From contig NZ_NFUR01000004.1 of NCBI RefSeq assembly GCF_002127225.1, positions 248,001 through 312,000 on the forward strand: 64,000 nucleotides of DNA, written 5' to 3'. The notes beneath the pieces are model-generated. The model saw only the letters and a list, made by a program, of their open reading frames with translations. It was not told where the DNA came from and made no database searches. A program made the translations under genes and the position numbers. The DNA is from Sphingomonas sp. IBVSS2 (GTDB taxonomy: Bacteria; Pseudomonadota; Alphaproteobacteria; Sphingomonadales; Sphingomonadaceae). Shown piece by piece: positions 33,159 to 40,964 of this stretch. How positions within the stretch are numbered: the stretch's first letter is position 1; every line of letters begins with the position of its first letter.

Positions 33159-33817
33159 TCCGTTGCCGCGCCGGAGCCGCCGCGGCCGGGCTGCTGCTCG
33201 CTCTCGGCGCCTGTTCGGGCAGTGGCGGCGGTCCCACGAACAATTCGGTTTCGGACCAGATCGTCACCGGCGGCGGCGATTCGGACAAGGCGGCGGCCGA
33301 CGTGATCACCGTCGATCGCGACGGCAAGGCGATCGAGGATGCGGCGGCGACGCCGATGAAGGACCGCGTCGCGGTGCTCGGCATCCTCAACAAGCGCAAC
33401 GGCGAAGCGCGCGAATTCAAGCTGAAGCCGGGCCAGGCGGTGCGGATCGGCGATGTGATCGTCCGCCTCAGGGCCTGCGACAAGACCGCGCCCTGGGAGG
33501 CGGACCAGCTCACCGGCGCCTTCGTGCAGGTCGATGTGCTCGAACTCGACAAGCAATGGCACCGCGTCCATTCGGGCTGGCTGTTCGCGGAACGCCCGGC
33601 GCTCAACGTCGTCCAGCATCCGATCTACGACGTCTGGCCCAAGAGCTGCGCGATGACCTTCCGTGACAGCGGGCCCGACACGGTGCCCGCGCCCGCGGCG
33701 GGCGGCAGCGGATCGGGCAATGCGTCGAGCGCGAAGAAGTCGCCGTCGACCGAAGGCGCGCCGACGGAAAGCCCGGCCGCCGAGTCGCCCAGCGCACCGG
33801 CCAGCAACGCGACATAG
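33155..33817 (+). CDS. DUF2155 lipoprotein
   Basis: A 220-residue predicted lipoprotein with lipobox LGAC at about 17-20. The DUF2155 domain (about 75-170) has KDRVAVLGILNKRNGEAREFKLKPGQ, VRLRACDKTAPWE and AFVQVDVLE, ending SGWLFAERPALNVVQHPIYDVWPKSC. A Ser/Ala/Pro tail of about 45 residues follows. Alphaproteobacteria usually carry this gene beside the NDUFA12 and aat genes, as here. Its last 193 nt overlap the 3' end of aat on the opposite strand; the tail is low-complexity, which would tolerate such an overlap. Confidence 0.85.
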   Translation: MIRCRAGAAAAGLLLALGACSGSGGGPTNNSVSDQIVTGGGDSDKAAADVITVDRDGKAIEDAAATPMKDRVAVLGILNKRNGEAREFKLKPGQAVRIGDVIVRLRACDKTAPWEADQLTGAFVQVDVLELDKQWHRVHSGWLFAERPALNVVQHPIYDVWPKSCAMTFRDSGPDTVPAPAAGGSGSGNASSAKKSPSTEGAPTESPAAESPSAPASNAT

Positions 33818-34380
33818 TCGTCACGGGGGATCTCGACCGCGCCCAGCGTGGTGAGATGCTCGGTGATGAACTGGCAATCGAGCAGCGTGAACCCGCCGGC
33901 GCCGAGCCGCGCGACGAGGTGCGCGAAGGCCACTTTCGAGGCATTGGGGACGCGGGTGACCATCGATTCCCCGAAGAACGCCCGGCCCAGCGCCAGGCCG
34001 TACAGGCCGCCGGCGAGCGTATCGCCGTCCCAGCATTCGAGCGAATGGGCGAAGCCGCGGCGATGCAGCTCGAGGAAGACCCGTTCGATCGGGCCGTTGA
34101 TCCAGGTATCCGGCCGGTCGGCGGCGCTTTCCGCGCATAGCCGGATGATGTGCTCGAACGCGGTATCGGCGGTCAGGCGGAAGCGGCCGGACTGGATGAC
34201 CTTCCTGAGCGAGCGGGAAAGGTGGAAGCCGTTCAACGGCAGCACGCCGCGCAGCTTGGGCTCGACCCAGTAGACGCTGGCCGCGCCGCGATGATCGGCC
34301 ATGGGAAAGACGCCCATGGCATAGGCGCGCAGCACCAGGTCCGGATCCAGCTCCTGCTGGGGCGGCTGGGCGCGGCTCAA
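33625..34380 (-). CDS. aat: Leucyl/phenylalanyl-tRNA--protein transferase
   Basis: A 251-residue transferase that adds Leu or Phe to N-terminal Arg or Lys of proteins, marking them for ClpAP (N-end rule). The family pattern is complete: GVFPMADHRGAASVYWVEPKLRGVLPL, HLSRSLRK, DTWI, HSLECWDGDTLAGGLYGLALGRAFFGESM, ASKVAFAHLVARL and LLDCQFITEHLTTLGA. TTG at 34380 overlaps the ParA stop (TTGA) and is taken as start because the protein then has the normal length; a GTG at codon 16 is an alternative. Its final about 64 codons overlap the DUF2155 lipoprotein gene in antisense, yet the C-terminus LLGQTS is family-like. Confidence 0.88.
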   Translation of the reverse strand: MSRAQPPQQELDPDLVLRAYAMGVFPMADHRGAASVYWVEPKLRGVLPLNGFHLSRSLRKVIQSGRFRLTADTAFEHIIRLCAESAADRPDTWINGPIERVFLELHRRGFAHSLECWDGDTLAGGLYGLALGRAFFGESMVTRVPNASKVAFAHLVARLGAGGFTLLDCQFITEHLTTLGAVEIPRDDYVALLAGALGDSAAGLSVGAPSVDGDFFALDALPDPLPPAAGAGTVSGPLSRKVIAQLLGQTS

Positions 34381-35111
34381 CGCTTCTTGCCCGCCAGCCG
34401 GCGCTCGATCGCTTGCCACAGCCCGGCAAAGGCCTGGGCGCCAAGGGTGCGGGGGGCATAGTCGCCCACCGCGGCGCGATGCACGCTCATCGCCTCGACG
34501 ATGCTCGCCATCGGGATCACGGGCCAGTCGGGGCGCGCGGCCACAGCCTCGACATGGAGCTTCCGCCGGCGATCGACCATCGAATGGACCGGCATCAGCG
34601 GCACCTTGCCCCCCTTGCGGGCGAGATGCGCCGAGACTTCCTCGAAGGCACGGGTGGAGAGCGGGGAGGGGATCACCGGCACGACGATCAGATCGGCGGC
34701 GCGCATCACCTGCTCGCTGGTCTCGGTCAGGCCGGGCGGGCAATCGAGCAGCATCCGATCATAGGCCCGGTCGAGCTCGGCAAGCAGCTTGGCCAGCCGC
34801 TTCTTCTTGTCGAGTTCGTGGAACGTCAGGTCGAGGCCGCGCAGCGACGTGTCCGCACCGATCAGGTCGAGCCGTTCGGTGCCGGTGTGCTGGACCAGCT
34901 TGGCCGGCGCCACGTCCTTGGTGAAGATCGCCTGGGCCTGGTCGCGGGTCTTGCCCTGCGGCTCGACCAGGAAGGTGGAGGCGGCCTGGGGATCGAGATC
35001 CCAGAGCAGGGTGCGGCGCGCGGAGAGAGTGGCGGAGGCCCAGGCGAGGTTCACCGCCAGCGTCGTCTTACCGACGCCGCCCTTCAGGCTGTAGATCGCG
35101 ACTGTCGCCAC
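34377..35111 (-). CDS. ParA family ATPase (orphan)
   Basis: A 244-residue MinD/ParA-type ATPase. The deviant Walker A KGGVGKTTLAVNLAW (10-24), Walker A' LLWDLDPQAAST and Walker B RMLLDCPPGL are intact. No parB, parS-like repeat or plasmid gene is beside it, so it is not an obvious chromosome-partition pair; orphan ParAs position other cargo such as chemoreceptor arrays or enzyme complexes. Its stop overlaps the aat start, so the two are translated in series. The C-terminus LWQAIERRLAGKKR is basic. Confidence 0.87.
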   Translation of the reverse strand: MATVAIYSLKGGVGKTTLAVNLAWASATLSARRTLLWDLDPQAASTFLVEPQGKTRDQAQAIFTKDVAPAKLVQHTGTERLDLIGADTSLRGLDLTFHELDKKKRLAKLLAELDRAYDRMLLDCPPGLTETSEQVMRAADLIVVPVIPSPLSTRAFEEVSAHLARKGGKVPLMPVHSMVDRRRKLHVEAVAARPDWPVIPMASIVEAMSVHRAAVGDYAPRTLGAQAFAGLWQAIERRLAGKKR

Positions 35112-35146
35112 CCGGATTCGCTCCCTTCGCCTTCAAGCCTCGCATG

Positions 35147-35176
35147 AAAAAGGGCCGGCGGGAATGCCCGCCGACC
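35147..35176 (-). terminator. Rho-independent terminator after the small lipoprotein gene
   Basis: On the minus strand GGGTCGGCGGG, loop CATT, CCCGCCGGCCC (one mismatch), then TTTTT. It follows the lipoprotein stop by 28 nt. Confidence 0.9.
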
Positions 35177-35203
35177 CCTGGATGAAAACACTCGGTGCCG
35201 CGA

Positions 35204-35584
35204 TCAGGCGTGGCAGGCGCGCGAGCCCTTGCCCGGAATCTCGATCGTGGCGTTCTTGGCGGTGCCGGTGACCTTGTAGCCGCCGTCGGCGACGAAGGGC
35301 TGGCCGGCTTCCGGCGCCTTGAGCATCTTGCCCGGGCCGTCCTTGGCCTCCTTGATCAGGACCTGCTTGTCGCCCTTGTAGAAGTCGGCGAACACGACGG
35401 TGTTGTCCTTGCAGCGCATCGAGACCGACGAAGCGATCGACGGCGGCAGCTCGACCTTAGGGGCGTTCTTCAGCGCTTCGGCCTGGGGGTCGGGCGCGGT
35501 GCCCGTGACTTCCTCGGGCTTGTTCTCACAGGCCGCGAGCGACAGGAGCACGGCGGCGGCGGCAAAAAAGGGGGCTTTCTTCAT
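35204..35584 (-). CDS. Small lipoprotein, possibly MliC-like
   Basis: A 126-residue predicted lipoprotein: signal MKKAPFFAAAAVLLSLAAC with lipobox LAAC, Cys19 as the lipidation site. The mature part has a Cys pair (MRCKDNTVVFADFYKG and the final SRACHA), a layout reminiscent of the C-type lysozyme inhibitor (MliC/PliC) fold, where the two cysteines bridge strands of an eight-stranded barrel. Sequence support for that is weak, so function is left open. An upstream ATG at 35614 would add ten residues, but the signal fits the ATG at 35584. It has its own terminator. Confidence 0.75.
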   Translation of the reverse strand: MKKAPFFAAAAVLLSLAACENKPEEVTGTAPDPQAEALKNAPKVELPPSIASSVSMRCKDNTVVFADFYKGDKQVLIKEAKDGPGKMLKAPEAGQPFVADGGYKVTGTAKNATIEIPGKGSRACHA

Positions 35585-35708
35585 AGCGGGCAGGAGCTTT
35601 CGTTCACCATGCAAGAATCGTCAAGCGATTCGTGTTATAGAGTTACATTCCAATTGTGCGGTGCGGTATCACGTCTGGAATATTGCGATCCGATGACAGA
35701 CACCGATG

Positions 35709-37106
35709 TCATTCATGGAATTCGCTCATTTCCGGAATACGTCCGAAAGCGATCTTTGTCCCTACCCGGTCGATTCTGCCGCCGTGCAACGGGCCGACCG
35801 AAACGGCGTTGCGGCCGAACCTATGGTTAATCCGGTCCATCGCACGGCTGAGCGCCAGCGTGCGGGTCTCGCGGGCCAGCGGATCGTTCGGATCGAGCGC
35901 GGCGAAGAGCGAGCCCTGTTCGCCCTCCACCGCCGTGATTTCGCAGAGCGTCACGCCCACCATGCGCAGCCGGAAGCCGCCGGGCCGGCCACGCCCCGCT
36001 TCGGCCAGGCGGGGGAAGAGCTGGTCGAGCGCATGGAGGATGACGAAGCTGTCCTGCGTGTCCGGCAGGCGGATCGACGCGCGCCAGCCGGACTTGTCGT
36101 CCTCGAACTTGCCGTGGAGCACCAATAGCCGGGCGCGATAGCCCTTGCGGCGCAGGCGGCTGGCCGCCTTGAGCGCCAGGCGGCGCGCGGTGAGCCGGGT
36201 GGGCTCGAGCCCGCGCTTCTGCGGGCTGAGCACATGGCTGTGCCCGATCGTGCGGCTCTGCGTCGGCTTGTCGGGCAGCTCGACGCCGTGGAGCAGATAC
36301 CAGAGCCGGTCGCCATTGACGCCGCCCCAGGCATTGCCCGCGTCGCGCGGGCGGCGCTCGCAATATTGGCGGATGTCGAGGATGCCGTCCTGCGCCAGCC
36401 GCTTCTCCATCTTGGCGCCGATGCCCGCGATCTCGCGCAGGCGCAGCGGATAGAGGCATTGGGGGAGCTTGTCCGCCGTCAACACCACCAGGCCGTCGGG
36501 CTTCTGCATGTCGGAGGCGAGCTTGGCGAGGAGACGGTTCGGCGCGATGCCCACCGAACTGGTGAGGCATTCGCCGACATGCATGCGGATTCCCGCCTTG
36601 ATCCGGTGCGCGAGCGCCACCGCGGCCGCCGGATCATTCTCGTTGTCGAGAAGCCGGCAGGCGACTTCGTCGATCGAGCAGACATGCGTGACGGGGACGT
36701 GCTTCCAGATTTCGGCGAGGACAGCCTCGTGGAACTCGACATATTTCTCGTGCCGGGCGGGGGTGATCCGCAGATCCCGGCACAGGCGCTTGGCCTCCCA
36801 GACCGGCGTGCCGGTGGAAATGCCGTACCGCTTCGCCTCGACCGAGGCGGCGATGGCGACGGTCGTGTCGCTGTCCACCGGCGCGACGATCACCGGGTGG
36901 CCGCGCAGATCGGGGTTCAGCTGCTGCTCGACGCTGGCGAAATAGGAATTGAGATCGAGATAGAGCCAGCGCAGCGGCCGGGGCGGGAAGGCGAGGATCG
37001 GCGCCGGATGCGCATGAACCGTACGGTGCGGGGCCCCGGTTTCGCTCTCCTCGAGCGCCGGCGAGGGCGGCGAAGGGGTGGCGGCAAGGCGACTCGCGTC
37101 GGTCAT
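35709..37106 (-). CDS. Y-family translesion DNA polymerase
   Basis: A 465-residue DinB/UmuC-family polymerase. Catalytic motifs are intact: LYLDLNSYFASVEQQ (metal-binding Asp), the AIAASVEAKRYGI finger motif, and CSIDEVACRL (Asp-Glu). The helix-hairpin-helix KLPQCLYPLRLREIAGIGAKMEKRL and a little-finger domain follow. QGSLF near the C-terminus resembles a beta-clamp-binding motif. It is not in an imuA-imuB-dnaE2 cassette. ATG at 37106 lies seven bases after a LexA box and is the likely start; an ATG at 37139 lies upstream of the box. It would copy damaged DNA during the SOS response. Confidence 0.87.
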   Translation of the reverse strand: MTDASRLAATPSPPSPALEESETGAPHRTVHAHPAPILAFPPRPLRWLYLDLNSYFASVEQQLNPDLRGHPVIVAPVDSDTTVAIAASVEAKRYGISTGTPVWEAKRLCRDLRITPARHEKYVEFHEAVLAEIWKHVPVTHVCSIDEVACRLLDNENDPAAAVALAHRIKAGIRMHVGECLTSSVGIAPNRLLAKLASDMQKPDGLVVLTADKLPQCLYPLRLREIAGIGAKMEKRLAQDGILDIRQYCERRPRDAGNAWGGVNGDRLWYLLHGVELPDKPTQSRTIGHSHVLSPQKRGLEPTRLTARRLALKAASRLRRKGYRARLLVLHGKFEDDKSGWRASIRLPDTQDSFVILHALDQLFPRLAEAGRGRPGGFRLRMVGVTLCEITAVEGEQGSLFAALDPNDPLARETRTLALSRAMDRINHRFGRNAVSVGPLHGGRIDRVGTKIAFGRIPEMSEFHE

Positions 37107-37112
37107 GGATTG

Positions 37113-37127
37113 GAACAATATAGGAAC
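37113..37127 (-). promoter_or_regulatory. LexA (SOS) box upstream of the Y-family polymerase
   Basis: Minus strand GTTC-CTATATT-GTTC is an exact match to the alphaproteobacterial LexA site GTTC-N7-GTTC. TATATT inside it can serve as -10, with CTGTCA 16 nt further upstream as -35. The start codon at 37106 is then close to the transcription start. Confidence 0.82.
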
Positions 37128-37229
37128 ATTGTCTTGCATGACAGCGGGAATAGGGAGCTTGGAGCGGGGCTCGTGGCTTGACCCGGCGGGCGCGGCCCGT
37201 GCAGGGTCGCGGCCGAGGGAGGATGGTAA

Positions 37230-37769
37230 ATGCGCGCATTCGCCATTGCCAGTTTGCTCGTGCTTGCGGGCTGCGGATCGAAGGAAAAGACCGAGGCGCC
37301 GGCGGCCAGGCCGAGCCCCGTCGGGCCGCGGCTGGGCGAAGTGCCGCTGGATCAGCCGCTACGCGCCACGGACAACGCGCTGACCTGGTCGCTCGAGGTC
37401 GCGCCCGGATCGATCACGCTCACGCGCTTCGCCGGGCGCGGAACCGAGGGCAGCGTGACGCAATTCTACCCGGTCTCGCCGCAGGTCCAGGAGGGGAAGG
37501 CGGTGTGGACCACCAAGGACGTCGCGGGCACGCCGGTGACGATCACTTTCACCGGTGCGCGTTGCATCGAAGGCGGCGATCCGGCGATCGAGCGGCCGCT
37601 CACGGCGGATATCCGCATCGGCGACAAGCAGCTCCATGGCTGCGCGGGCGCACGGCCGGCGGACGGGCTGAATTCGCAGCCGGCGGCGGAGAATGTCGCC
37701 GACAATATGGCCGTGCCAGAGGATGCGGTGGTGAACCGGCGCCAGGCTGAGGGCCCAGAACGCCCTTGA
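37230..37769 (+). CDS. Predicted lipoprotein of unknown function
   Basis: A 179-residue lipoprotein: MRAFAIASLLVLAGCGSKEKTE with lipobox LAGC, Cys15. The mature region (about 45-145) is beta-rich with ALTWSLEVAPGSITLTRFAGRGTEGSVTQFYPV, VTITFTGARCIEG and IRIGDKQLHGCAGARP; the two cysteines may form a disulphide. It resembles the small COG3650-like putative lipoprotein domains, but I cannot place it firmly. AGGGAGGATGGTAA gives a good ribosome site. It is divergent from the Y-family polymerase and converges on the VWA gene. Confidence 0.72.
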   Translation: MRAFAIASLLVLAGCGSKEKTEAPAARPSPVGPRLGEVPLDQPLRATDNALTWSLEVAPGSITLTRFAGRGTEGSVTQFYPVSPQVQEGKAVWTTKDVAGTPVTITFTGARCIEGGDPAIERPLTADIRIGDKQLHGCAGARPADGLNSQPAAENVADNMAVPEDAVVNRRQAEGPERP

Positions 37770-37777
37770 ACCTATGT

Positions 37778-37804
37778 CCGTCGTCCCCGCCTGCGCGGGA
37801 TGAC
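37778..37804. repeat. Short REP-like palindrome
   Basis: GTCGTCCCCGC, loop CT, GCGCGGGATGAC forms an imperfect hairpin just after the lipoprotein stop codon. It resembles the GTCATCCCC-type intergenic palindromes common in sphingomonads and other alphaproteobacteria. Confidence 0.5.
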
Positions 37805-37827
37805 AAGTTGGTGTCAGGCAAACGGGT

Positions 37828-37870
37828 GCCGCGGCCCGGCCTCAAAGGGGGGGGAAGGCCGGGCCGCGGC
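37828..37870. terminator. Strong GC hairpin between convergent genes
   Basis: Perfect 15-bp stem GCCGCGGCCCGGCCT / AGGCCGGGCCGCGGC around a 13-nt purine-rich loop with a run of eight G. It lies between the ends of the lipoprotein (+) and VWA (-) genes and probably ends transcription from both sides, although no U-tract is present. Confidence 0.55.
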
Positions 37871-37908
37871 GGCCGGCGGCGCCCTGGATCGCCGCCGGAT
37901 GCGGGGAG

Positions 37909-39507
37909 CTAGAGCGCCCGGTCTTTGTCGCTGCGTTCCGTCGAAGCGGTGCGCGCCTGGGTGTTTGCGAGGTCGACCAGGCGCAGGAACTCGCTCCGCC
38001 ACCAGGCTTGCTGGCTGAAGCCCCATTGCCTGCCGGCGAGGCGCCTGACGTCGGTATAGCCCCAGTCTCCGAGCAGGTCGTCGCCGCGCAGTTTCTGCGC
38101 GAAGCCCGCCACCGCCACCGCAAAGGCCAGGTCGCCGCGCGGCGCCGGTGCGTTCCGCAACTGGCCGGCGTCGACCGGCCGGGTGATCAGGCGCGAGGCG
38201 CCGCCCTCGGGGAGCTTGTAGCGCAGCCGCACCTGGGCGAGTTCGCCATTCGCCGTGCCCGTGCCCTGGCCTTCCTCGGGCCGGCGATTGGCGGCGAAAT
38301 GGCGGTCGGGCAGCCAGCCCCTGGCGCCGGCGGGAACGATCTCGTAGATCGCGGTCACCTGATGCCCGGCGCCGATGTCGCCTGCATCCACCTTGTCGTT
38401 CTGGAAATCCTGCTCGCGCAGCGCGCGATTCTCATAGCCGATCAGGCGATACTGGCTCACCGCCGCCGGGTTGAACTCCACCTGGACCTTCACATCCTTC
38501 GCGATGGTGAAGAGGGTGGAGGCCAGCTCGGTGTCGAGCACCTTCCGTGCCTCGTCGATCCCGTCGACATAGGCATAGTTGCCGTTCCCCTTGTCGGCGA
38601 TCGACTCCATCATCGCATCGTTGAGATTGCCTTGGCCGAAGCCGAGCACGGTGAGGGTGATGCCGTCGTCGCGGTTCTTCTCGATCAGCTGTTCGAGCTG
38701 GGTCTGGTCGGTAGTGCCGACGTTGAAATCGCCGTCGCTGGCGAGGATCACGCGATTGACCCCGTCTTCGCGGAAATTCCGCCGCGCCATCGCATAGGCG
38801 AGCGCGATCCCTTCGCCGCCGGCCGTGGAGCCGCCCGCGCTGAGATCGCTCAGCGCCGCCCGGACCTCGGCGGGGCTGGAGGTCGGCTCGAGCACCACGC
38901 CGGCCGCCCCGGCATAGACGACGATCGAGACATGGTCGCCGGCCTTCATATTGTCCGCGACCATGCCGAGCGCGCGCTTCACGAGCGGCAGCTTGTCCGG
39001 TTCGTCCATCGATCCCGAGACGTCGACGAGGAAGACGAGATTGGCCGGCGGACGCTGGGCGCGGCTCAGGTCGTAGCCGCGCAGGCCGATGCGCAGCAGC
39101 CGCGTCTCGGGGTTCCACGGCGTCTGCGCTACATCGGTGGTGATGCTGAACGGCGCGGCCCGATCCTGGGGCAGGGGATAGTCGTAGCGGAAATAGTTGA
39201 TCAGTTCCTCGGCACGAACGGCGTCCTTCGGCGGAAGCTGGCCCTGGGTGAGGAAGCGCCGGACATTGGCATAGGCGGCGGTGTCGACGTCGACCGCGAA
39301 GGTGGAGACCGGTTCCTGCGCGACGGCGCGGACCGCGGCCACATCGTTCCGCGCATAGCGCTCCGCATTTTCGGGAGCCGCAGCCTGGTCCGCCTCCGCC
39401 ATTTCCCGCGGGGCGGACTGGTAGCTGGTCGTGCTGCCCTGCTGGCTGTTGCAGCCGGCCAGAAGGACGGCGGGAATGGCGACGGAAATCAGGAAGCTGG
39501 CACGCAT
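37909..39507 (-). CDS. VWA domain lipoprotein (YfbK type)
   Basis: A 532-residue predicted lipoprotein (lipobox LAGC, Cys19). The N-terminal von Willebrand-type region (STFAVDVDTAAYANVRRFL, about 68-165) precedes a VWA domain with a complete MIDAS: FLVDVSGSMD near 162-170, then a GGSTAGGEGI loop and ILASDGDFNVG. A DUF3520-type C-terminal region follows (VKVQVEFNPAAVSQYRLIGYENR, LRYKLPEGG). This three-part layout is that of YfbK-like proteins, whose role is unknown. It ends near a strong hairpin and is transcribed away from the glycosylase gene region. Confidence 0.87.
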   Translation of the reverse strand: MRASFLISVAIPAVLLAGCNSQQGSTTSYQSAPREMAEADQAAAPENAERYARNDVAAVRAVAQEPVSTFAVDVDTAAYANVRRFLTQGQLPPKDAVRAEELINYFRYDYPLPQDRAAPFSITTDVAQTPWNPETRLLRIGLRGYDLSRAQRPPANLVFLVDVSGSMDEPDKLPLVKRALGMVADNMKAGDHVSIVVYAGAAGVVLEPTSSPAEVRAALSDLSAGGSTAGGEGIALAYAMARRNFREDGVNRVILASDGDFNVGTTDQTQLEQLIEKNRDDGITLTVLGFGQGNLNDAMMESIADKGNGNYAYVDGIDEARKVLDTELASTLFTIAKDVKVQVEFNPAAVSQYRLIGYENRALREQDFQNDKVDAGDIGAGHQVTAIYEIVPAGARGWLPDRHFAANRRPEEGQGTGTANGELAQVRLRYKLPEGGASRLITRPVDAGQLRNAPAPRGDLAFAVAVAGFAQKLRGDDLLGDWGYTDVRRLAGRQWGFSQQAWWRSEFLRLVDLANTQARTASTERSDKDRAL

Positions 39508-39616
39508 GCATTCTCTCCTTGCCCGGATATTGCCTCAATCTTGCCGCAAATGTGGCATGATTGTGGCGAAAGCGGCGGAAAGCGGCAAGCGGAAAATTCA
39601 CAGCGTTTTAATGGGA

Positions 39617-40114
39617 TTATTCGACCAGGCTGCGCAGCGCCTCCCAGTGCGGCAGCTTCTTCTCGAAGCCGATGGTGTGGAGCGGGCTCGACGAGGGCAG
39701 CGCGACGATCGCGTAGCGCGCTGCGGCGCTGCCCAATTGCCGCGACCCGGTGCGGAATGCGGTGCCGCCGTTGAAGGCGATCGCGCGCAGATCGGGCAGA
39801 GTCGCGGCCAGTGCGGCGATGTCATGCCCTTCGACGTCGCGCAGCGCCGCGTCGGTGCTGCCCATGCGCCGCGCGCTGGCGACGACGTCCCACAGGCCGA
39901 TATGCGCATCGAGCAGGGCGGCAAGGCGGGCGTCATAGTCGAGCGCGGCAAGGTCGCGGCCGGCGGCGGGGGAGGCCAGGCGCCAGAACTGGTTCTGCGG
40001 ATGGGCATAATAGCGCTGCTCGGCGAGCGAACGCTCCCCGGGGAGCGAGCCGAGGACGAGCAGGCGGACATGGGCATCGACCACCGGCGGGAAGCTGTGC
40101 TTGCGCGGATCCAT
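39617..40114 (-). CDS. DNA-deoxyinosine glycosylase (uracil-DNA glycosylase superfamily)
   Basis: A 165-residue base-excision enzyme of the UDG superfamily, family 6 (hypoxanthine-DNA glycosylase) type. The diagnostic motif GSLPGERSLAEQRYYAHPQNQFWRL is near 22-46, and the second motif PSSSPLHT, equivalent to the usual HPSP, near 140. DVVASARRMGSTDAAL lies between. It would remove deaminated adenine (hypoxanthine) and possibly uracil. The ATG at 40114 is given, with a TTG one codon upstream. It is divergent from the Mpo1-like gene by 22 nt. Confidence 0.82.
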   Translation of the reverse strand: MDPRKHSFPPVVDAHVRLLVLGSLPGERSLAEQRYYAHPQNQFWRLASPAAGRDLAALDYDARLAALLDAHIGLWDVVASARRMGSTDAALRDVEGHDIAALAATLPDLRAIAFNGGTAFRTGSRQLGSAAARYAIVALPSSSPLHTIGFEKKLPHWEALRSLVE

Positions 40115-40136
40115 CAAGCGGGGTTAGCCTCTCGCC

Positions 40137-40469
40137 ATGGCAGGCACCATCACCACCTATCGCGACTTCTGGCCCTTCTATCTTCGCGAGCATGCGAAGC
40201 CGAGCACGCGGGCGCTCCATTATGTGGGCACGATCCTGACGCTCTGGTTCCTGCTGCTGGCGCTGGGCGGTGCCGGCCTGTGGTGGTTCGCGGCGATTCC
40301 GCTGGCCGGCTATGGCTTTGCCTGGGCCGCGCATTTCGGCGTCGAGAAGAACCGGCCGGCGACCTTCACCTATCCGCTCTGGTCGCTGGTCTCGGACTAT
40401 CGGATGTTCTTCCTGTGGTTCGCGGGGAAGCTGGACGCGCATCTCCAGCGGGCGGGCGTGCCGGCCTAG
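40137..40469 (+). CDS. Mpo1-like (DUF962) membrane protein
   Basis: A 110-residue DUF962/Mpo1-like protein. The family opening TYRDFWPFYLREHAKPSTRALHYVGT carries the conserved early His residues. Two to three membrane segments (ILTLWFLLLALGGAGLWWFAAIPLAGYGFAWAAH) lead to the second His motif HFGVEKNRPATFTYPLWSLVSDYRMF. Yeast Mpo1 is an iron-dependent 2-hydroxy fatty acid dioxygenase, and the His/Glu pattern is kept here. Sphingomonads make 2-hydroxy acyl sphingolipids, so a role in 2-hydroxy acid turnover is plausible. Its stop is interlocked with the convergent gene (CTAG). Confidence 0.85.
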   Translation: MAGTITTYRDFWPFYLREHAKPSTRALHYVGTILTLWFLLLALGGAGLWWFAAIPLAGYGFAWAAHFGVEKNRPATFTYPLWSLVSDYRMFFLWFAGKLDAHLQRAGVPA

Positions 40470-40933
40470 CCATTGGCGAGCACCCGGCCGCCCAGCCGGG
40501 CAAGCGCCGCGCCGAGCGGGCTGCAGGGATAGGGCATCGGTTCCGACAGGAATATCAGGTCGGCGGCGCCGTCGTGCTCCGAGGCGAGCGCGGCGATCGG
40601 CTCGGCGATCTCGAAAGCGAGGCTGGTGGACGGATGCGCGTCGATCTCGGCTTGCCGGCGGGCATGGCGGATGCCGGCGGTCCACAGGGAGACGCCGCGC
40701 CCTTCGATCGCAACGAAGCCCAGCGCGCGGGCCGTTTCGGCGGCGCCGAGCAGGCGGCTGCCATCGGCGCAGTCGAGATCGAGCATGCGCACCGCGCGGT
40801 GGCCATGGTTGCGGAACTCGGCGAGCGCCCTGGCGATGCGCGCGTCGGCGGGGGCGTGTCGCGATCCCTCGGGTTCGCTCGACAGCCCCGCGCGGCGCAA
40901 CAGGCCGCCGAGCGAGAATTGCGTGGCCATCAT
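40466..40933 (-). CDS. Protein with a methyltransferase-like motif, unknown
   Basis: A 155-residue protein, not firmly recognised. The segment AVRMLDLDCADGSRLLGAAETARALGFVAIEGRG resembles SAM-dependent methyltransferase motif I and the following acidic residue, so a Rossmann-like fold is likely. No catalytic motif is clear, and the protein is shorter than most methyltransferases. AGGAGAAGGACC precedes the ATG at 40933; a second ATG follows one codon later. Its stop shares bases with that of the convergent Mpo1-like gene. Confidence 0.6.
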   Translation of the reverse strand: MMATQFSLGGLLRRAGLSSEPEGSRHAPADARIARALAEFRNHGHRAVRMLDLDCADGSRLLGAAETARALGFVAIEGRGVSLWTAGIRHARRQAEIDAHPSTSLAFEIAEPIAALASEHDGAADLIFLSEPMPYPCSPLGAALARLGGRVLANG

Positions 40934-40964
40934 TGGTCCTTCTCCTGAATGGCGCGCCGGATCC

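Noticed and set aside
39551..39565. Sigma54-like TGGCAT-N5-TGGC between the VWA and glycosylase genes
   Set aside because: It points along the plus strand, where no gene starts for almost 600 nt, and the match is imperfect.
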